The notes beneath the pieces were generated by a model. The model made no database searches. It was not told the origin of the DNA and was given only the letters and a program-made list of their open reading frames with translations. The position numbers and the translations under genes were made by a program. A stretch of 64,000 bases of DNA from assembly GCF_039543225.1 (NCBI RefSeq), contig NZ_BAABJI010000002.1, forward strand, positions 434,001 to 498,000, written 5' to 3'. Shown here piece by piece: positions 14,957 through 25,392 of this stretch (within the stretch, counting starts at the first letter, position 1; the number at the start of each line of letters is the position of its first letter). The DNA comes from Mucilaginibacter defluvii (lineage in GTDB: Bacteria; Bacteroidota; Bacteroidia; Sphingobacteriales; Sphingobacteriaceae).

Positions 14957-17566
14957 TTGGCAAAAGCAACTACAAAAGAAACCCCTTTAATGCAGCAGTA
15001 CAACGCCATAAAGGCGAAGTACCCGGGCGCGCTATTGCTGTTCCGTGTGGGCGATTTTTATGAAACGTTTGGTGAAGACGCAGTTAAGGCAGCCGGTATT
15101 TTAGGTATAGTGCTTACCAAACGTGCAAACGGTGCCGCCACACATATCGAGTTGGCCGGTTTTCCGCACCATTCGTTGGAAACCTATTTGCCAAAGCTGG
15201 TAAGGGCAGGTCAGCGTGTAGCGATATGCGATCAGTTGGAAGACCCCAAAACTACCAAAACTATTGTTAAACGCGGCGTTACCGAACTGGTTACACCCGG
15301 TGTGGCCGTTAGTGATAACATCCTTCAGCAAAAGAGCAACAACTATCTCGCCTCTTTGTATTTTGAAAAGAATAGCATCGGCATCGCGCTGATTGATATT
15401 TCTACAGGTGAGTTTTTAACGGCGCAAGGCAACAGCGGCTATATTGATAAGCTGCTGCAAAGTTTTTCACCAAGCGAGGTAATTTATCCTAAGAGCCGCC
15501 AGCATGATTTTAAGGACACTTATGGCGACCGTTTTTATACTTATTCGCTTGATGAGTGGCCATACAGCGGCGACTATGCTTACGAGACGCTGCTTAAACA
15601 TTTTGGCGTACAATCGCTTAAAGGGTTTGGCATAGATAAACTGAACCTGGGTATAATAGCTGCCGGCGTGGCGCTGCATTATCTTAATGAAACTGAGCAT
15701 CGTAATCTGCAGCATATATCAGCCATCAGCCGGATAGAGGAAGACCGCTATTTGTGGCTCGACCGCTTTAGCATCCGTAACCTGGAATTGGTTGGCTCGG
15801 CTAATGAAAATGCGCATACCCTGGTTGATGTGCTCGACAACACCTGCTCGCCCATGGGTGCCCGCTTGCTGCGCCGCTGGATTGTGATGCCATTGAAGGA
15901 GCTAAAGCCTATAAATGATCGCCTTAACGTTGTTGAACACCTGATTGAGCACGAAGAGCTGCGGGAAAATTTGCAGCAGCACCTGAGGCAGATCGGCGAC
16001 CTGGAGCGTTTAATTTCAAAAATCGGATTACAAAAAGCCAACCCGCGGGAGATTTGCCAGCTAAAGAAAGCATTGCAAGCCACCAGCGAAATAAAAAAGA
16101 TCAGCGAGGCATCAGGAAGCCAACCCCTGCAAACCATTGGCGCACAGTTAAATCCGTGTTTTTATATATGTGAGAAGATCGAGAAAGAACTTTACCCAGA
16201 ACCACCTATCGCGTTAATAAAAGGATCTGTAATCAACGAGGGTATAAATGAGGAGCTTGACCGCTTGCGTAAAATAGCGTTCGGCGGCAAAGGATATTTG
16301 TTAGAGATACAGAAGCGCGAGGCGGAAATAACCGGCATACCGTCGCTCAAAGTATCGTTTAATAATGTATTTGGTTACTACCTCGAAGTTACGCACTCGC
16401 ATCGCGACAAGGTACCAACTGAATGGATACGCAAACAAACGTTGGTAAATGCGGAGCGTTACATTACCCCCGAACTAAAGGAGTATGAGGAGCAAATATT
16501 AGGTGCTGAAGAAAAGATATTAGTAATTGAAACGCAGTTGTACAACGACCTGCTTTATTCACTTGCTGAATACATCAAGCCGATACAGTTAAACGCGCAA
16601 CTTATTGCCCGCCTGGATGTGCTGTTAAACTTTGCGCACATATCCATTAAAAATCATTATGCCAAGCCGGTTATAAACGAGGGCAGGCTGATCGACATAA
16701 AAGGCGGCCGGCATCCGGTTATAGAAAAAACTTTGCCTCTGGGCGAATCATATATCACCAACGATGTTTACCTGGATTCGGAAACGCAGCAGGTAATTAT
16801 CATCACCGGCCCTAACATGGCGGGTAAGTCGGCCTTGCTTAGGCAAACCGGCCTTATAGTGCTGATGGCGCAGATGGGTTGTTTTGTACCCGCTAAAGAT
16901 GCTACCATCGGGCTTGTCGACAAGATATTTACCCGCGTGGGTGCGTCGGATAATTTGTCCTCCGGCGAATCAACCTTTATGGTGGAGATGAATGAAACGG
17001 CCAGTATTTTAAACAATATTTCTGACCGAAGTTTGATTTTATTGGATGAAATAGGGCGTGGTACTTCAACGTATGATGGTATATCCATCGCCTGGGCTAT
17101 TGCCGAGTACCTGCATAATCATCCATCAGCTAAGGCTAAAACTTTGTTCGCCACACATTACCATGAGTTAAATGAATTAAGCAATTCTTTCAACCGCATC
17201 AAAAACTTTAATGTATCAGTAAAAGAGGTTGGCCAGCAGATCATATTCCTGCGTAAACTGGTGCCTGGTGGGAGTGAGCATAGTTTTGGTATACATGTGG
17301 CTAAGCTGGCCGGTATGCCGCCAAAGGTGCTCGGTCGTGCTAATGAAATACTTAAGAAACTGGAAGCGGAACGCACAGGAGGTGAGCATATTAAGGAAAG
17401 TATCCGTAAGGTGCAGAAGCAGGCGGTGCAAATGCAAATGTTCTCCATAGACGACCCGGTGCTGGTTAAGATACGGGATACATTGAACAATCTTGATGTA
17501 AACACACTCACCCCGGTTGAAGCTTTGATGAAACTGGACGAGATACAGCGTTTAATCAAAAGCTAA
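14957..17566 (+). CDS. mutS: DNA mismatch repair protein MutS
   Basis: Mismatch-recognition ATPase of 869 residues, full length. The mismatch-wedging Phe-x-Glu is in GDFYETF (Phe34, Glu36). Domains follow in order: connector, core levers (ERNL-like regions 250-400), clamp (about 400-530) and the C-terminal ABC-type ATPase with GPNMAGKS near residue 618, [21 protein letters not shown] (ABC signature) and [14 protein letters not shown] (Walker B). The start is TTG 14957-14959; the next ATG (codon 12) would remove the conserved KETPLMQQY context. The gene is monocistronic and ends in a bidirectional terminator. Confidence 0.97.
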   Translation: MAKATTKETPLMQQYNAIKAKYPGALLLFRVGDFYETFGEDAVKAAGILGIVLTKRANGAATHIELAGFPHHSLETYLPKLVRAGQRVAICDQLEDPKTTKTIVKRGVTELVTPGVAVSDNILQQKSNNYLASLYFEKNSIGIALIDISTGEFLTAQGNSGYIDKLLQSFSPSEVIYPKSRQHDFKDTYGDRFYTYSLDEWPYSGDYAYETLLKHFGVQSLKGFGIDKLNLGIIAAGVALHYLNETEHRNLQHISAISRIEEDRYLWLDRFSIRNLELVGSANENAHTLVDVLDNTCSPMGARLLRRWIVMPLKELKPINDRLNVVEHLIEHEELRENLQQHLRQIGDLERLISKIGLQKANPREICQLKKALQATSEIKKISEASGSQPLQTIGAQLNPCFYICEKIEKELYPEPPIALIKGSVINEGINEELDRLRKIAFGGKGYLLEIQKREAEITGIPSLKVSFNNVFGYYLEVTHSHRDKVPTEWIRKQTLVNAERYITPELKEYEEQILGAEEKILVIETQLYNDLLYSLAEYIKPIQLNAQLIARLDVLLNFAHISIKNHYAKPVINEGRLIDIKGGRHPVIEKTLPLGESYITNDVYLDSETQQVIIITGPNMAGKSALLRQTGLIVLMAQMGCFVPAKDATIGLVDKIFTRVGASDNLSSGESTFMVEMNETASILNNISDRSLILLDEIGRGTSTYDGISIAWAIAEYLHNHPSAKAKTLFATHYHELNELSNSFNRIKNFNVSVKEVGQQIIFLRKLVPGGSEHSFGIHVAKLAGMPPKVLGRANEILKKLEAERTGGEHIKESIRKVQKQAVQMQMFSIDDPVLVKIRDTLNNLDVNTLTPVEALMKLDEIQRLIKS

Positions 17567-17567
17567 C

Positions 17568-17602
17568 AAACAAAAGCTCCGGAACTTCCTGAGCTTTTGT
17601 TT
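17568..17602. terminator. Bidirectional terminator between mutS and hom
   Basis: Perfect 12-bp stem AAACAAAAGCTC / GAGCTTTTGTTT with an 11-nt loop, directly after the mutS stop and between convergent genes. Confidence 0.85.
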
Positions 17603-17619
17603 AAGTACAAGCAGATGGG

Positions 17620-18855
17620 TTATACCAATTCGGCTGCCTGTGTAGTTACTTTAGCTAAGGTTACGCCCGTCAACTGATCGGCAAAGGCCACGAACGCTTT
17701 ACTTTCAGCAATGCGGTTTTGATTATCGATCAGATTTTGCAGTTTAACTTTGCCGATAACATATTTAAAACCGTCAGACGTGTAGCTTTCAAAAATGTGT
17801 TCAAAATCAAGGTCTTTAACCAGGCTCTCATCTGTATATCTCAGGTAAACAGTTAGCTTAATATCGTTGGTAAATGTAAGGCTGCCTTTTTCCTTGGCTT
17901 TTTTGTATTCATAATGATAGTCGTAACGCAGGGCTGCAACATCCGACAATACAGCCGCGCCGGTAGGATGGCCGCCGGCTCCTTTACCGAAAAAGAATTG
18001 CTGATCGGCAAAGGCTGCTTGAACTATAACGCCATTGTATTCGTATTCCACATTGTACAAAAATTCACTTTCTGTTACCAGTTTCGGCAAAACAAAAAGG
18101 GCTACATGGCGGTCATCCAGTTCTTTAGCAACCGGAACCAGTTTTATTTTCAGGTTCTTTTCGCGGGTATATTGCAGATCGTTTGCCGAAAGGTTTTGTA
18201 TGCCAATGTTCAGCACATCATCCGGGTTAACCACCACACCGTAAGCATGCGCGGCAGCTATAACCAGTTTAAATTTAGCATCGTAGCCGCCTACGTCCAT
18301 AGTAGGGTCGGTTTCGGCAAAGCCGAGTTCTTGCGCTTGTTTTAGAGCGCTTGCGTAGTCCAGGTTTTCCAGGTAACCTTTTGAAAGTATGTAGTTTGAT
18401 GAACCATTGAAGATACCGCAGATAGAGTGCAGTAACTCATTATCATAATACTCTTCCAGGTTACGGATGATCGGAATACTACCGCATACGGCGCCTTCAT
18501 AAAGTAAAGATGTGCCGTGTTCATGCTGAATGGCTAACAGTTCCTCGAGGTACGTGGCAATCATCTTTTTACTGGCCGATACCACATTCTTACCTGATTT
18601 TAAAGCGGTAGCAACAATTTGGAAAGCCGCTTCGGTGTCGTTTATCAACTCTATAACCGTGTTTATTTCAGGGTTACTTAATATCTCATTCCTGTCCGTA
18701 GTGAATAAATCGGCAGGCAGGGTACGTTTCTTTTCAGGGTTTTTAATAGCGATCTTTACGATCTCCAGGTTCAGGTTCTTTGTTTTGATGATGTCGTACA
18801 AACCTTGTCCAACCACGCCGAAACCAAATAAACCAATAGTAAGTTTTTTGCTCAT
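17620..18855 (-). CDS. hom: Homoserine dehydrogenase
   Basis: Reduces aspartate semialdehyde to homoserine, the branch point to methionine and threonine. 411 residues, a stand-alone enzyme not fused to aspartokinase. Seen: the Rossmann motif LFGFGVVGQGLYDII, ASKKMIA, YEGAVCGSIPIIRNL, FNGSSNYIL and FAETDPTMDVGGYDAKFKLVI, followed by a C-terminal regulatory-like region of about 90 residues. Last gene of metY-metX-hom; its ATG overlaps the metX stop by one base (TAATG). Placement in a methionine operon suggests homoserine is made here mainly for MetX. Confidence 0.95.
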   Translation of the reverse strand: MSKKLTIGLFGFGVVGQGLYDIIKTKNLNLEIVKIAIKNPEKKRTLPADLFTTDRNEILSNPEINTVIELINDTEAAFQIVATALKSGKNVVSASKKMIATYLEELLAIQHEHGTSLLYEGAVCGSIPIIRNLEEYYDNELLHSICGIFNGSSNYILSKGYLENLDYASALKQAQELGFAETDPTMDVGGYDAKFKLVIAAAHAYGVVVNPDDVLNIGIQNLSANDLQYTREKNLKIKLVPVAKELDDRHVALFVLPKLVTESEFLYNVEYEYNGVIVQAAFADQQFFFGKGAGGHPTGAAVLSDVAALRYDYHYEYKKAKEKGSLTFTNDIKLTVYLRYTDESLVKDLDFEHIFESYTSDGFKYVIGKVKLQNLIDNQNRIAESKAFVAFADQLTGVTLAKVTTQAAELV

Positions 18856-19910
18856 TATGCTGTTTGTTGCAATTCAATAATTTTTCCCTTAACGTCAGTT
18901 TTCAGGAATGATCTGATAATATTTGTTAATGCTTCTGTTTCAATTAAAAATCCGTCGTGCCCGTAAAATGAGTCGAACTCGGCAAATGCAGCCTTAGGTA
19001 TGTGCTGAAATAAATACCGCTGCTCTTCAATCGGGAACAACAGGTCGGATGTTATGCCGATAACCAGTGTCTTGGCTGTGATCAGGCTCAGCGCTTTATC
19101 AACACTGGTACGGTTACGGCCAACGTTGTGCGAATCCATAACCTTGGTTAAGTACCAGTAGCTGTAGGCGTTATACCTGTTTACCAGTTTTTGGCCCTGA
19201 TAATTTTGATAGCTCGATGCTTTATAGCCATCGGTAAGGTTGTTACTATCTTCCTGCTGAGTGATATTGTATGCCTTATATCCACGGTATGAAAGTAAAG
19301 CCATGCTACGCGCGGCTTTCAGGCCTTTTTCGCCGCCGCGTGGTGTATTGGCATAAAAGGTGCGGTCGGTACTGATGGCCAAACGTTGCGACTCGTTAAA
19401 GGCAATGCCCCATGGTGAGTGTTTACCGTTTGTGGCAATGAGTATCAGGTTCTTGATCTTTCCAGGTTCCGTGATGGCCCATTCCATGGCTTGCTGTCCG
19501 CCTAATGATCCGCCTATTAAAACTTCGATACTATTGATGCCCAAATGCGTGGCCAACAGACGATGAGCTTTAACCATATCGCGTATCGTAATCTCCGGGA
19601 AAGCCAGATAATAAGGCTGCCCGGTTACCGGGTTAACGCTTAAAGGATTGGTTGAGCCATATGGAGAACCCAATATATTGGCGCATACAATAAAGTGCTC
19701 CTCCGGATTAAAAAAGTCTTCGGCGCCAAACAGTCCTTTCCACCAATCAAGCACATCCGAATTGGCTGTAAGCGCGTGGCATACCCAAATTACATTATCA
19801 CGGTTTTGGTTAAGCTTGCCATAGGTATTAAAACCTATTTCCAACTGGCGCAGCTCCTTGCCCGATTCAAGTGTGAATTTTTGTTTATGCCTGTATATTT
19901 CAGTACTCAT
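18855..19910 (-). CDS. metX: Homoserine O-acetyltransferase
   Basis: Alpha/beta-hydrolase-fold enzyme that acylates homoserine, the first committed step of methionine synthesis. 351 residues. Seen: IWVCHALTANSDV, the NILGSPYGSTNP motif, the nucleophile elbow GGSLGGQQ with Ser at about residue 135, and the C-terminal FDSFYGHDGFLIE containing the catalytic His. The genes read metY, metX, hom on the minus strand. A GC-rich hairpin lies between metY and metX. Acyl donor (acetyl or succinyl) is not settled by eye; acetyl is usual with MetY. Confidence 0.95.
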   Translation of the reverse strand: MSTEIYRHKQKFTLESGKELRQLEIGFNTYGKLNQNRDNVIWVCHALTANSDVLDWWKGLFGAEDFFNPEEHFIVCANILGSPYGSTNPLSVNPVTGQPYYLAFPEITIRDMVKAHRLLATHLGINSIEVLIGGSLGGQQAMEWAITEPGKIKNLILIATNGKHSPWGIAFNESQRLAISTDRTFYANTPRGGEKGLKAARSMALLSYRGYKAYNITQQEDSNNLTDGYKASSYQNYQGQKLVNRYNAYSYWYLTKVMDSHNVGRNRTSVDKALSLITAKTLVIGITSDLLFPIEEQRYLFQHIPKAAFAEFDSFYGHDGFLIETEALTNIIRSFLKTDVKGKIIELQQTA

Positions 19911-19923
19911 TTCTTATTATTAA

Positions 19924-19946
19924 GCTTCCGGCTTTACGCCGGAAGC
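19924..19946 (-). promoter_or_regulatory. Hairpin between metY and metX
   Basis: Perfect inverted repeat GCTTCCGGC / GCCGGAAGC with a 5-nt loop. No T-run follows on the minus strand, so it is more likely an mRNA stability or processing element than a terminator. Confidence 0.5.
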
Positions 19947-19969
19947 ATTTTAAAACTATAATCAAAAGC

Positions 19970-21337
<1,368 letters not shown>

Positions 21338-21415
21338 TTAGCAACAGGATGTAATAATCCCTAATGGCTACACGCGAATTACAAAAATGAAGTTCAGCGT
21401 GCTTAATGGTGTGGC

Positions 21416-21508
21416 TTAGCAGCAACACATACACATACAGCAATAAGGGTTTAAACCATATTGATTATGCTGTAGTACGTTTTCAGGAATGCTAAATAAA
21501 TATTTCAT
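21416..21508 (-). CDS. Cys/Met-rich leader peptide of the metY operon (new candidate)
   Basis: A 30-codon ORF (ATG 21506-21508, TAA 21416-21418) between a SAM-I riboswitch and metY. It starts Met-Lys-Tyr-Leu-Phe and ends Tyr-Cys-Cys-Met-Cys-Met-Cys-Cys-Cys-stop, so 8 of the last 8 sense codons encode sulfur amino acids. This is very unlikely by chance and resembles attenuator leader peptides. The ATG lies 12 nt after the riboswitch P1. Downstream, CACGC(U)GAA at about 21400 can pair with UUCGCGUG at about 21375, but no T-run follows. It is therefore unclear whether control is by termination, translation or mRNA decay. Confidence 0.7.
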   Translation of the reverse strand: MKYLFSIPENVLQHNQYGLNPYCCMCMCCC

Positions 21509-21520
21509 TTCGTTTGTTAA

Positions 21521-21629
21521 TTTATATTTCCCGGGGTTATTCTTCCGGGGCAGGAATTGGCACCTTCTTCAGTTGCTGAAGGGTTGCCAGCGGGTAATTG
21601 AGCCTGTTCTCTCGCCGCTTCTTTATAAA
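21521..21629 (-). ncRNA. SAM-I (S-box) riboswitch
   Basis: On the minus strand the aptamer runs from TTTATAAAGAAG to GGGAAATATAAA, with these strands pairing as P1. The conserved core is present in order: AAGAAGCGGCGAGAGAAC, a GGCAACC segment (CGCTGGCAACCCTTC), then AAGGTGCCAATTCCTGC. This is the S-box consensus that binds S-adenosylmethionine. P1 can extend through GUUUG (21631-21635) with CAAAC (21512-21516), ending just before the leader ORF ATG. It precedes metY-metX-hom, consistent with repression by SAM. Confidence 0.92.
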
Positions 21630-21661
21630 CCAAACCTTTTTGAGGGGTGTTGATCTTAAAT

Positions 21662-21675
21662 ATTTGCTACCAAAT
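21662..21675. promoter_or_regulatory. Candidate operator copy 1 at the metY promoter
   Basis: ATTTGCTACCAAAT, an imperfect palindrome within a longer AATATTTG(GTAG)CAAATATT arm pair (minus strand). It lies at or just after the expected transcription start for the TACATTTG box. Confidence 0.5.
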
Positions 21676-21682
21676 ATTGTTG

Positions 21683-21690
21683 CAAATGTA
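21683..21690 (-). promoter_or_regulatory. Candidate -7 box of the metY operon
   Basis: TACATTTG on the minus strand matches TAnnTTTG, with a TTTG about 21 nt upstream as a possible -33 element. It places the start near 21676, about 45 nt before the SAM aptamer. Confidence 0.55.
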
Positions 21691-21702
21691 TGTTAAAAAA
21701 AC

Positions 21703-21716
21703 ATTTGCCTCCAAAT
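21703..21716. promoter_or_regulatory. Candidate operator copy 2 at the metY promoter
   Basis: ATTTGCCTCCAAAT differs from copy 1 at only the two central bases. The centres are 41 bp apart, about four helical turns, so two bound dimers would lie on the same face of the DNA and flank the -7 box. Confidence 0.5.
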
Positions 21717-21733
21717 TTAATTTGTTTTTATTG

Positions 21734-22855
21734 CTAAAAACTTTCTAAAGCCTGTTTCATATCGGCTATCAAATCGTCAATATGCTCTAAGCCGACAGAT
21801 ACCCTGAGTAAATTAAAAGGCGTTTTAGTATCCGGACCTTCCACCAGCGCACGATGCTCTATTAAACTTTCAACCCCGCCTAAACTGGTTGCCTGGGTAA
21901 ATAAATTCAGGGCGTTAATTACTCTGCCAGCTTCGTTTTGCCCGCCTTTTACCAGGAAAGACAGCATGCCGCCGTACAAACTCATTTGCGTTGATGCCAA
22001 CTCATGCTGCGGATGCGATACAAGTCCCGGGTACATTACCTGCTCAACTTTTGGATGTCGTTCTAAAAATTCGGCAAGGTGTTGCGCGTTGCTAACATGG
22101 CCGCGTACTCTGTAAGGTAAAGTTTTTAAGCTGCGCACTAAATAATAGCAATCTGTGGGCGAGGGGATAGCGCCGCCCATTTCTTGCACCTGGCGGATTT
22201 TTTGCCACCAATCATCTTTCTTAGCAGTTATCAGCGCGCCGCCCATTAAATCGCTGTGGCCACCAAAATATTTAGTGCAGGAGTGCATCACCAGGTCGGC
22301 GCCCAATATAAGCGGTTGCTGGCATATAGGTGTCGCAAAGGTGTTATCGCACACTACTATTATACCTTTAGCATGAGCTATGCTAACCACTTTTTTTATA
22401 TCGGTAAGTTTTAACAGCGGGTTTGATGGTGTCTCAATCCAGATAATACCTGTATTTGGTTTGATGTGCTGTTGTAAAACCGTTTCATCATTCACATCAA
22501 TAAAATCGAACTCTAAAATGCCGGCAAACAAGTTTTTTACCTGGTTGCGCAGGCCATGGTACATATCATCAGGCAAAATAATGTGTGTGCCCGGTTGTAA
22601 TGACTGAAACACGGCCATGCCCGCCGCGTTGCCTGATGAAAATGCCGCCGCATCAACGCCACCCTCAAGTTGTGCCAAAACATGCTCTAAGGATGTCCGG
22701 TTAGGGTTTGACGAACGGCTGTATATATGCCCTGACGGATATTCACCTTCAGCATTTCGGGTAAAGGTTGTTGATGTGGTGATGGGTTGTATAACTAACC
22801 CCGAGGCTTTATCTGGATGGTTGCCGGCATGTATGGCAATGGTTTCGATCTTCAT
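21734..22855 (-). CDS. metB: Cystathionine gamma-synthase family PLP enzyme
   Basis: Cys/Met metabolism PLP family, 373 residues. Seen: ETIAIHAGNHPDKASGLVIQPITTSTTF, YSRSSNPNRTSLEHVLAQLEGG, VCDNTFATP and the Schiff-base lysine in HSCTKYFGGHSDLMGG near residue 195; C-terminal TSLGGVESLIEHRA. It would form cystathionine from O-acylhomoserine and cysteine, although lyase activity cannot be excluded. It lies directly upstream of the metY promoter region on the same strand and shows no riboswitch of its own. It is one of three related PLP enzymes in the window. Confidence 0.88.
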   Translation of the reverse strand: MKIETIAIHAGNHPDKASGLVIQPITTSTTFTRNAEGEYPSGHIYSRSSNPNRTSLEHVLAQLEGGVDAAAFSSGNAAGMAVFQSLQPGTHIILPDDMYHGLRNQVKNLFAGILEFDFIDVNDETVLQQHIKPNTGIIWIETPSNPLLKLTDIKKVVSIAHAKGIIVVCDNTFATPICQQPLILGADLVMHSCTKYFGGHSDLMGGALITAKKDDWWQKIRQVQEMGGAIPSPTDCYYLVRSLKTLPYRVRGHVSNAQHLAEFLERHPKVEQVMYPGLVSHPQHELASTQMSLYGGMLSFLVKGGQNEAGRVINALNLFTQATSLGGVESLIEHRALVEGPDTKTPFNLLRVSVGLEHIDDLIADMKQALESF

Positions 22856-22909
22856 AGTATATTCGTAGCGTTGCGCGGTAAATGTACGTATTGATAAAAA
22901 ATCCGGATA

Positions 22910-23335
22910 ATGAAAAATGCAATAATTGCTTTTTTAGCAGTTCTAACTTTATTTTCATGTAAAACAGCTAAGCTACCCATTGAGACGGAAAGTATCAGTT
23001 TAGCAAACCTGAAGGGCGCATGGGACTGGAAGAAAACCACAGGCGGCTTCGCCGGAGTAACTATCACACCCGAAACCGCCCGTTATATATTACATCTAGA
23101 GTTTAAAGATGATGAACTGCTGTTTTTTAAGAACAACGAAGCGACCCGGGGTTATCATTTCTCGTTGGTAAAAGACAAAACAATCTACTCCGCTGATTCA
23201 CTTTATATTATTAAGCCGGACAATAGTGAAAATGAAATTCCGCTTGTTGTTACCAAAATGGTTAAGGACACTATTATACTGGCTGATAATGTAAACGATG
23301 GCTTTTCATCAACCTATGTTAAAAGGAAAAACTAA
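22910..23335 (+). CDS. Putative small lipoprotein
   Basis: 141 residues with a lipoprotein signal: MKNAIIAFLAVLTLFSC, Cys17 being the predicted lipidation site. The mature part looks like a small beta-barrel of lipocalin-like size: LKGAWDWKKTTGGFAG near the start, then alternating strands YILHLEFKDDELLFFKN and a C-terminal DTIILADNVNDGFSSTYVKRK. Many Bacteroidota lipoproteins of this kind share a 'GxW' first strand, but I cannot name the family. It is divergent from metB with only about 54 nt between. Confidence 0.75.
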   Translation: MKNAIIAFLAVLTLFSCKTAKLPIETESISLANLKGAWDWKKTTGGFAGVTITPETARYILHLEFKDDELLFFKNNEATRGYHFSLVKDKTIYSADSLYIIKPDNSENEIPLVVTKMVKDTIILADNVNDGFSSTYVKRKN

Positions 23336-23445
23336 AGCTGCTCATAGCTAATGCATGTGGCAACGCCTATGTAAAAACAATGTCAATTACAGCGTTCTTT
23401 AAGGAATAAGGGAGCTGGTTTAACGATAAGTTTTGCACATTTTAC

Positions 23446-23453
23446 TACCTTTG
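23446..23453 (+). promoter_or_regulatory. Candidate -7 box for mqnE
   Basis: TACCTTTG matches TAnnTTTG and ends 16 nt before the mqnE ATG. No clear -33 element. Confidence 0.45.
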
Positions 23454-23469
23454 GTAAAACTTTTATTGA

Positions 23470-24663
23470 ATGCAAAACTCAGATAGTTTACAGGTATTAC
23501 TGAATGATACTAACTTATCTGCTGATTTAAAAGACATTGCACAAAAGGTACTCAACCTGCAACGCATCAGCTTTGACGAGGGTGTGCTGTTATATGAAAA
23601 AGCTGAACTCGGCTATCTTGGCACTTTAGCGAATTATATACGCAACGCCAAACACGGCGATAAAACTTATTTTAACCGTAACTTTCATATTGAGCCCACT
23701 AATTTATGTGTGTACGATTGTAAATTCTGCTCTTACTCGCGCCTGATAAAACAGCGTGGCGAGGGGTGGGAGTATACTATGGACGAAATGCTCGACATAG
23801 TGAAGAAATACGATAACGAGCCGGTTACCGAAGTACATATAGTAGGCGGTGTATTGCCGCAATATGATCTGCCTTTTTACACCGAACTTTTTACCCGCAT
23901 CAAGCAGCATCGTCCAGATCTGCATGTAAAGGCCTTAACGCCTGTTGAGTACCATTATATATTCAAAAAAGCTAAAATTGATTACGCCACCGGTATGCAA
24001 CTGATGAAGGATGCCGGATTGGAATCAATGCCGGGTGGTGGCGCGGAGATATTTCATCCGGAAGTGCGTGACCTGATCGCTAAAGACAAATGTACCGGCG
24101 ACCAGTGGTTGCAAATACACGAGGAATGGCATAAACTGGGCATGCGCTCAAACGCTACCATGCTGTACGGGCATATTGAAAGGTACTGGCACCGGGTTGA
24201 CCATATGGAGCGCCTGCGCCAATTACAGGATAAAACTGGCGGTTTCCAAACGTTTATCCCGCTAAAATTCCGCAACCAGGATAACCAGATGTCTGATGTG
24301 CCGGAATCAACTGCGCTGGAAGATCTGCGTAATTACGCCATCGCGCGTATTTACCTGGATAATTTTGATCATATAAAGGCTTACTGGGCCATGATCAGCA
24401 GGAACACCGCGCAGCTTTCATTGAACTTTGGGGTGGACGATATTGATGGTACACTTGATGATACCACGAAAATATACTCCATGGCTGGTGCAGAAGAGCA
24501 GCACCCGGCCATGAGCACTAAGGAGTTGGTCGAGCTGATAAAACAAGTTGGCCGCCACCCAATTGAACGTGATACGTTATACAACGTAGTTACCGATTTT
24601 AAAGACCATGTGTTTGCCGAAGAGATCAAACCTAAGTTTTATAAACTCCCGGTGGTTAATTGA
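23470..24663 (+). CDS. mqnE: Aminofutalosine synthase (radical SAM)
   Basis: Second step of the futalosine menaquinone pathway, joining the chorismate-derived enolpyruvyl unit to SAM. 397 residues. The radical-SAM cluster motif is CVYDCKFCSYSR (Cys80, Cys84, Cys87), preceded by FNRNFHIEPTN. EVHIVGGVLPQYDLPFYTELF, MPGGGAEIFHPEVRD and a C-terminal GVDDIDGT complete the MqnE pattern. MqnC is the close alternative, but length and neighbours favour MqnE. It is followed by a histidine phosphatase gene and mqnA on the same strand. Confidence 0.93.
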   Translation: MQNSDSLQVLLNDTNLSADLKDIAQKVLNLQRISFDEGVLLYEKAELGYLGTLANYIRNAKHGDKTYFNRNFHIEPTNLCVYDCKFCSYSRLIKQRGEGWEYTMDEMLDIVKKYDNEPVTEVHIVGGVLPQYDLPFYTELFTRIKQHRPDLHVKALTPVEYHYIFKKAKIDYATGMQLMKDAGLESMPGGGAEIFHPEVRDLIAKDKCTGDQWLQIHEEWHKLGMRSNATMLYGHIERYWHRVDHMERLRQLQDKTGGFQTFIPLKFRNQDNQMSDVPESTALEDLRNYAIARIYLDNFDHIKAYWAMISRNTAQLSLNFGVDDIDGTLDDTTKIYSMAGAEEQHPAMSTKELVELIKQVGRHPIERDTLYNVVTDFKDHVFAEEIKPKFYKLPVVN

Positions 24664-24764
24664 GGTTAAAGAAGAAAGGTGAAAGCGAAAAGGTAAAAGC
24701 TCATAGCTGATTTTACAAAAGAATATAAGCTTTAGGCTAAAATCGCTTTCAGCTCAAAGAAAGA

Positions 24765-25385
24765 ATGATACAAAAAACACTATACATTGTCCGCCATGGG
24801 CAAACCGATCTGAATAAGCAGGGGATTGTGCAGGGGCGGGGGATGAACACTGATTTGAACGACGAAGGACGGGCACAGGCCGCCTTATTTTATGAGGCTT
24901 ATAAGCAAGTTCCTTTTGATAAGATCTATATTTCTGAACTAAAGCGTACCCAGCAAAGCATCCAAAAATTCATTGATCTGGATATTCCTTTTGAAAAACT
25001 TGCCGGATTAGACGAATTGGCCTGGGGCAGGCTGGAAGGCCAGACCAGTACACCCGAAAATAAAGCGGCATTTTTAGACCTGATGCGTAACTGGCTTGAC
25101 GGTAACCTTGATGCTAAGATAGAGGGCGGTGAAAGCCCTAACGAGGTTAAGTTAAGGCAGCAGGAAGCGATAAAGGTAATCTTATCTCATCCTGAAGAAA
25201 AGAATGTTTTAGTATGTATGCACGGCCGGGCCATGCGTTTACTAATGTGTTTGCTAACCGAGCGCCCGCTTACCGAAATGGACAGTTTTCCGCACCAAAA
25301 TTTGGTGTTGTATAAAGTTACCTATGACGGGCAAAAATTTGAAATTGTTGATTTTAATAATTCCCTGCACTTAAAGCAGGCTTGA
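24765..25385 (+). CDS. Histidine phosphatase family protein
   Basis: 206 residues of the phosphoglycerate-mutase-like superfamily. The catalytic histidine is in YIVRHGQTDLN near residue 11; KIYISELKRTQQS, the acidic DELAWGRLEGQ and VLVCMHGRAMRLL (second catalytic His) follow. The substrate is unknown. It sits between mqnE and mqnA and ends 7 nt before mqnA, so it is probably in the same transcript. A role in the menaquinone pathway is possible but unsupported by any residue I can see. The 100-nt gap before it contains A/G-rich, repeat-like sequence. Confidence 0.9.
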   Translation: MIQKTLYIVRHGQTDLNKQGIVQGRGMNTDLNDEGRAQAALFYEAYKQVPFDKIYISELKRTQQSIQKFIDLDIPFEKLAGLDELAWGRLEGQTSTPENKAAFLDLMRNWLDGNLDAKIEGGESPNEVKLRQQEAIKVILSHPEEKNVLVCMHGRAMRLLMCLLTERPLTEMDSFPHQNLVLYKVTYDGQKFEIVDFNNSLHLKQA

Positions 25386-25392
25386 AGTATCT

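Noticed and set aside
24664..24764. A/G-rich, GCTCATAGCT-containing sequence considered as a second copy of the purE-purK heptamer element
   Set aside because: Only loose similarity and no flanked gene; the link to the IVP-type cassette is too weak.
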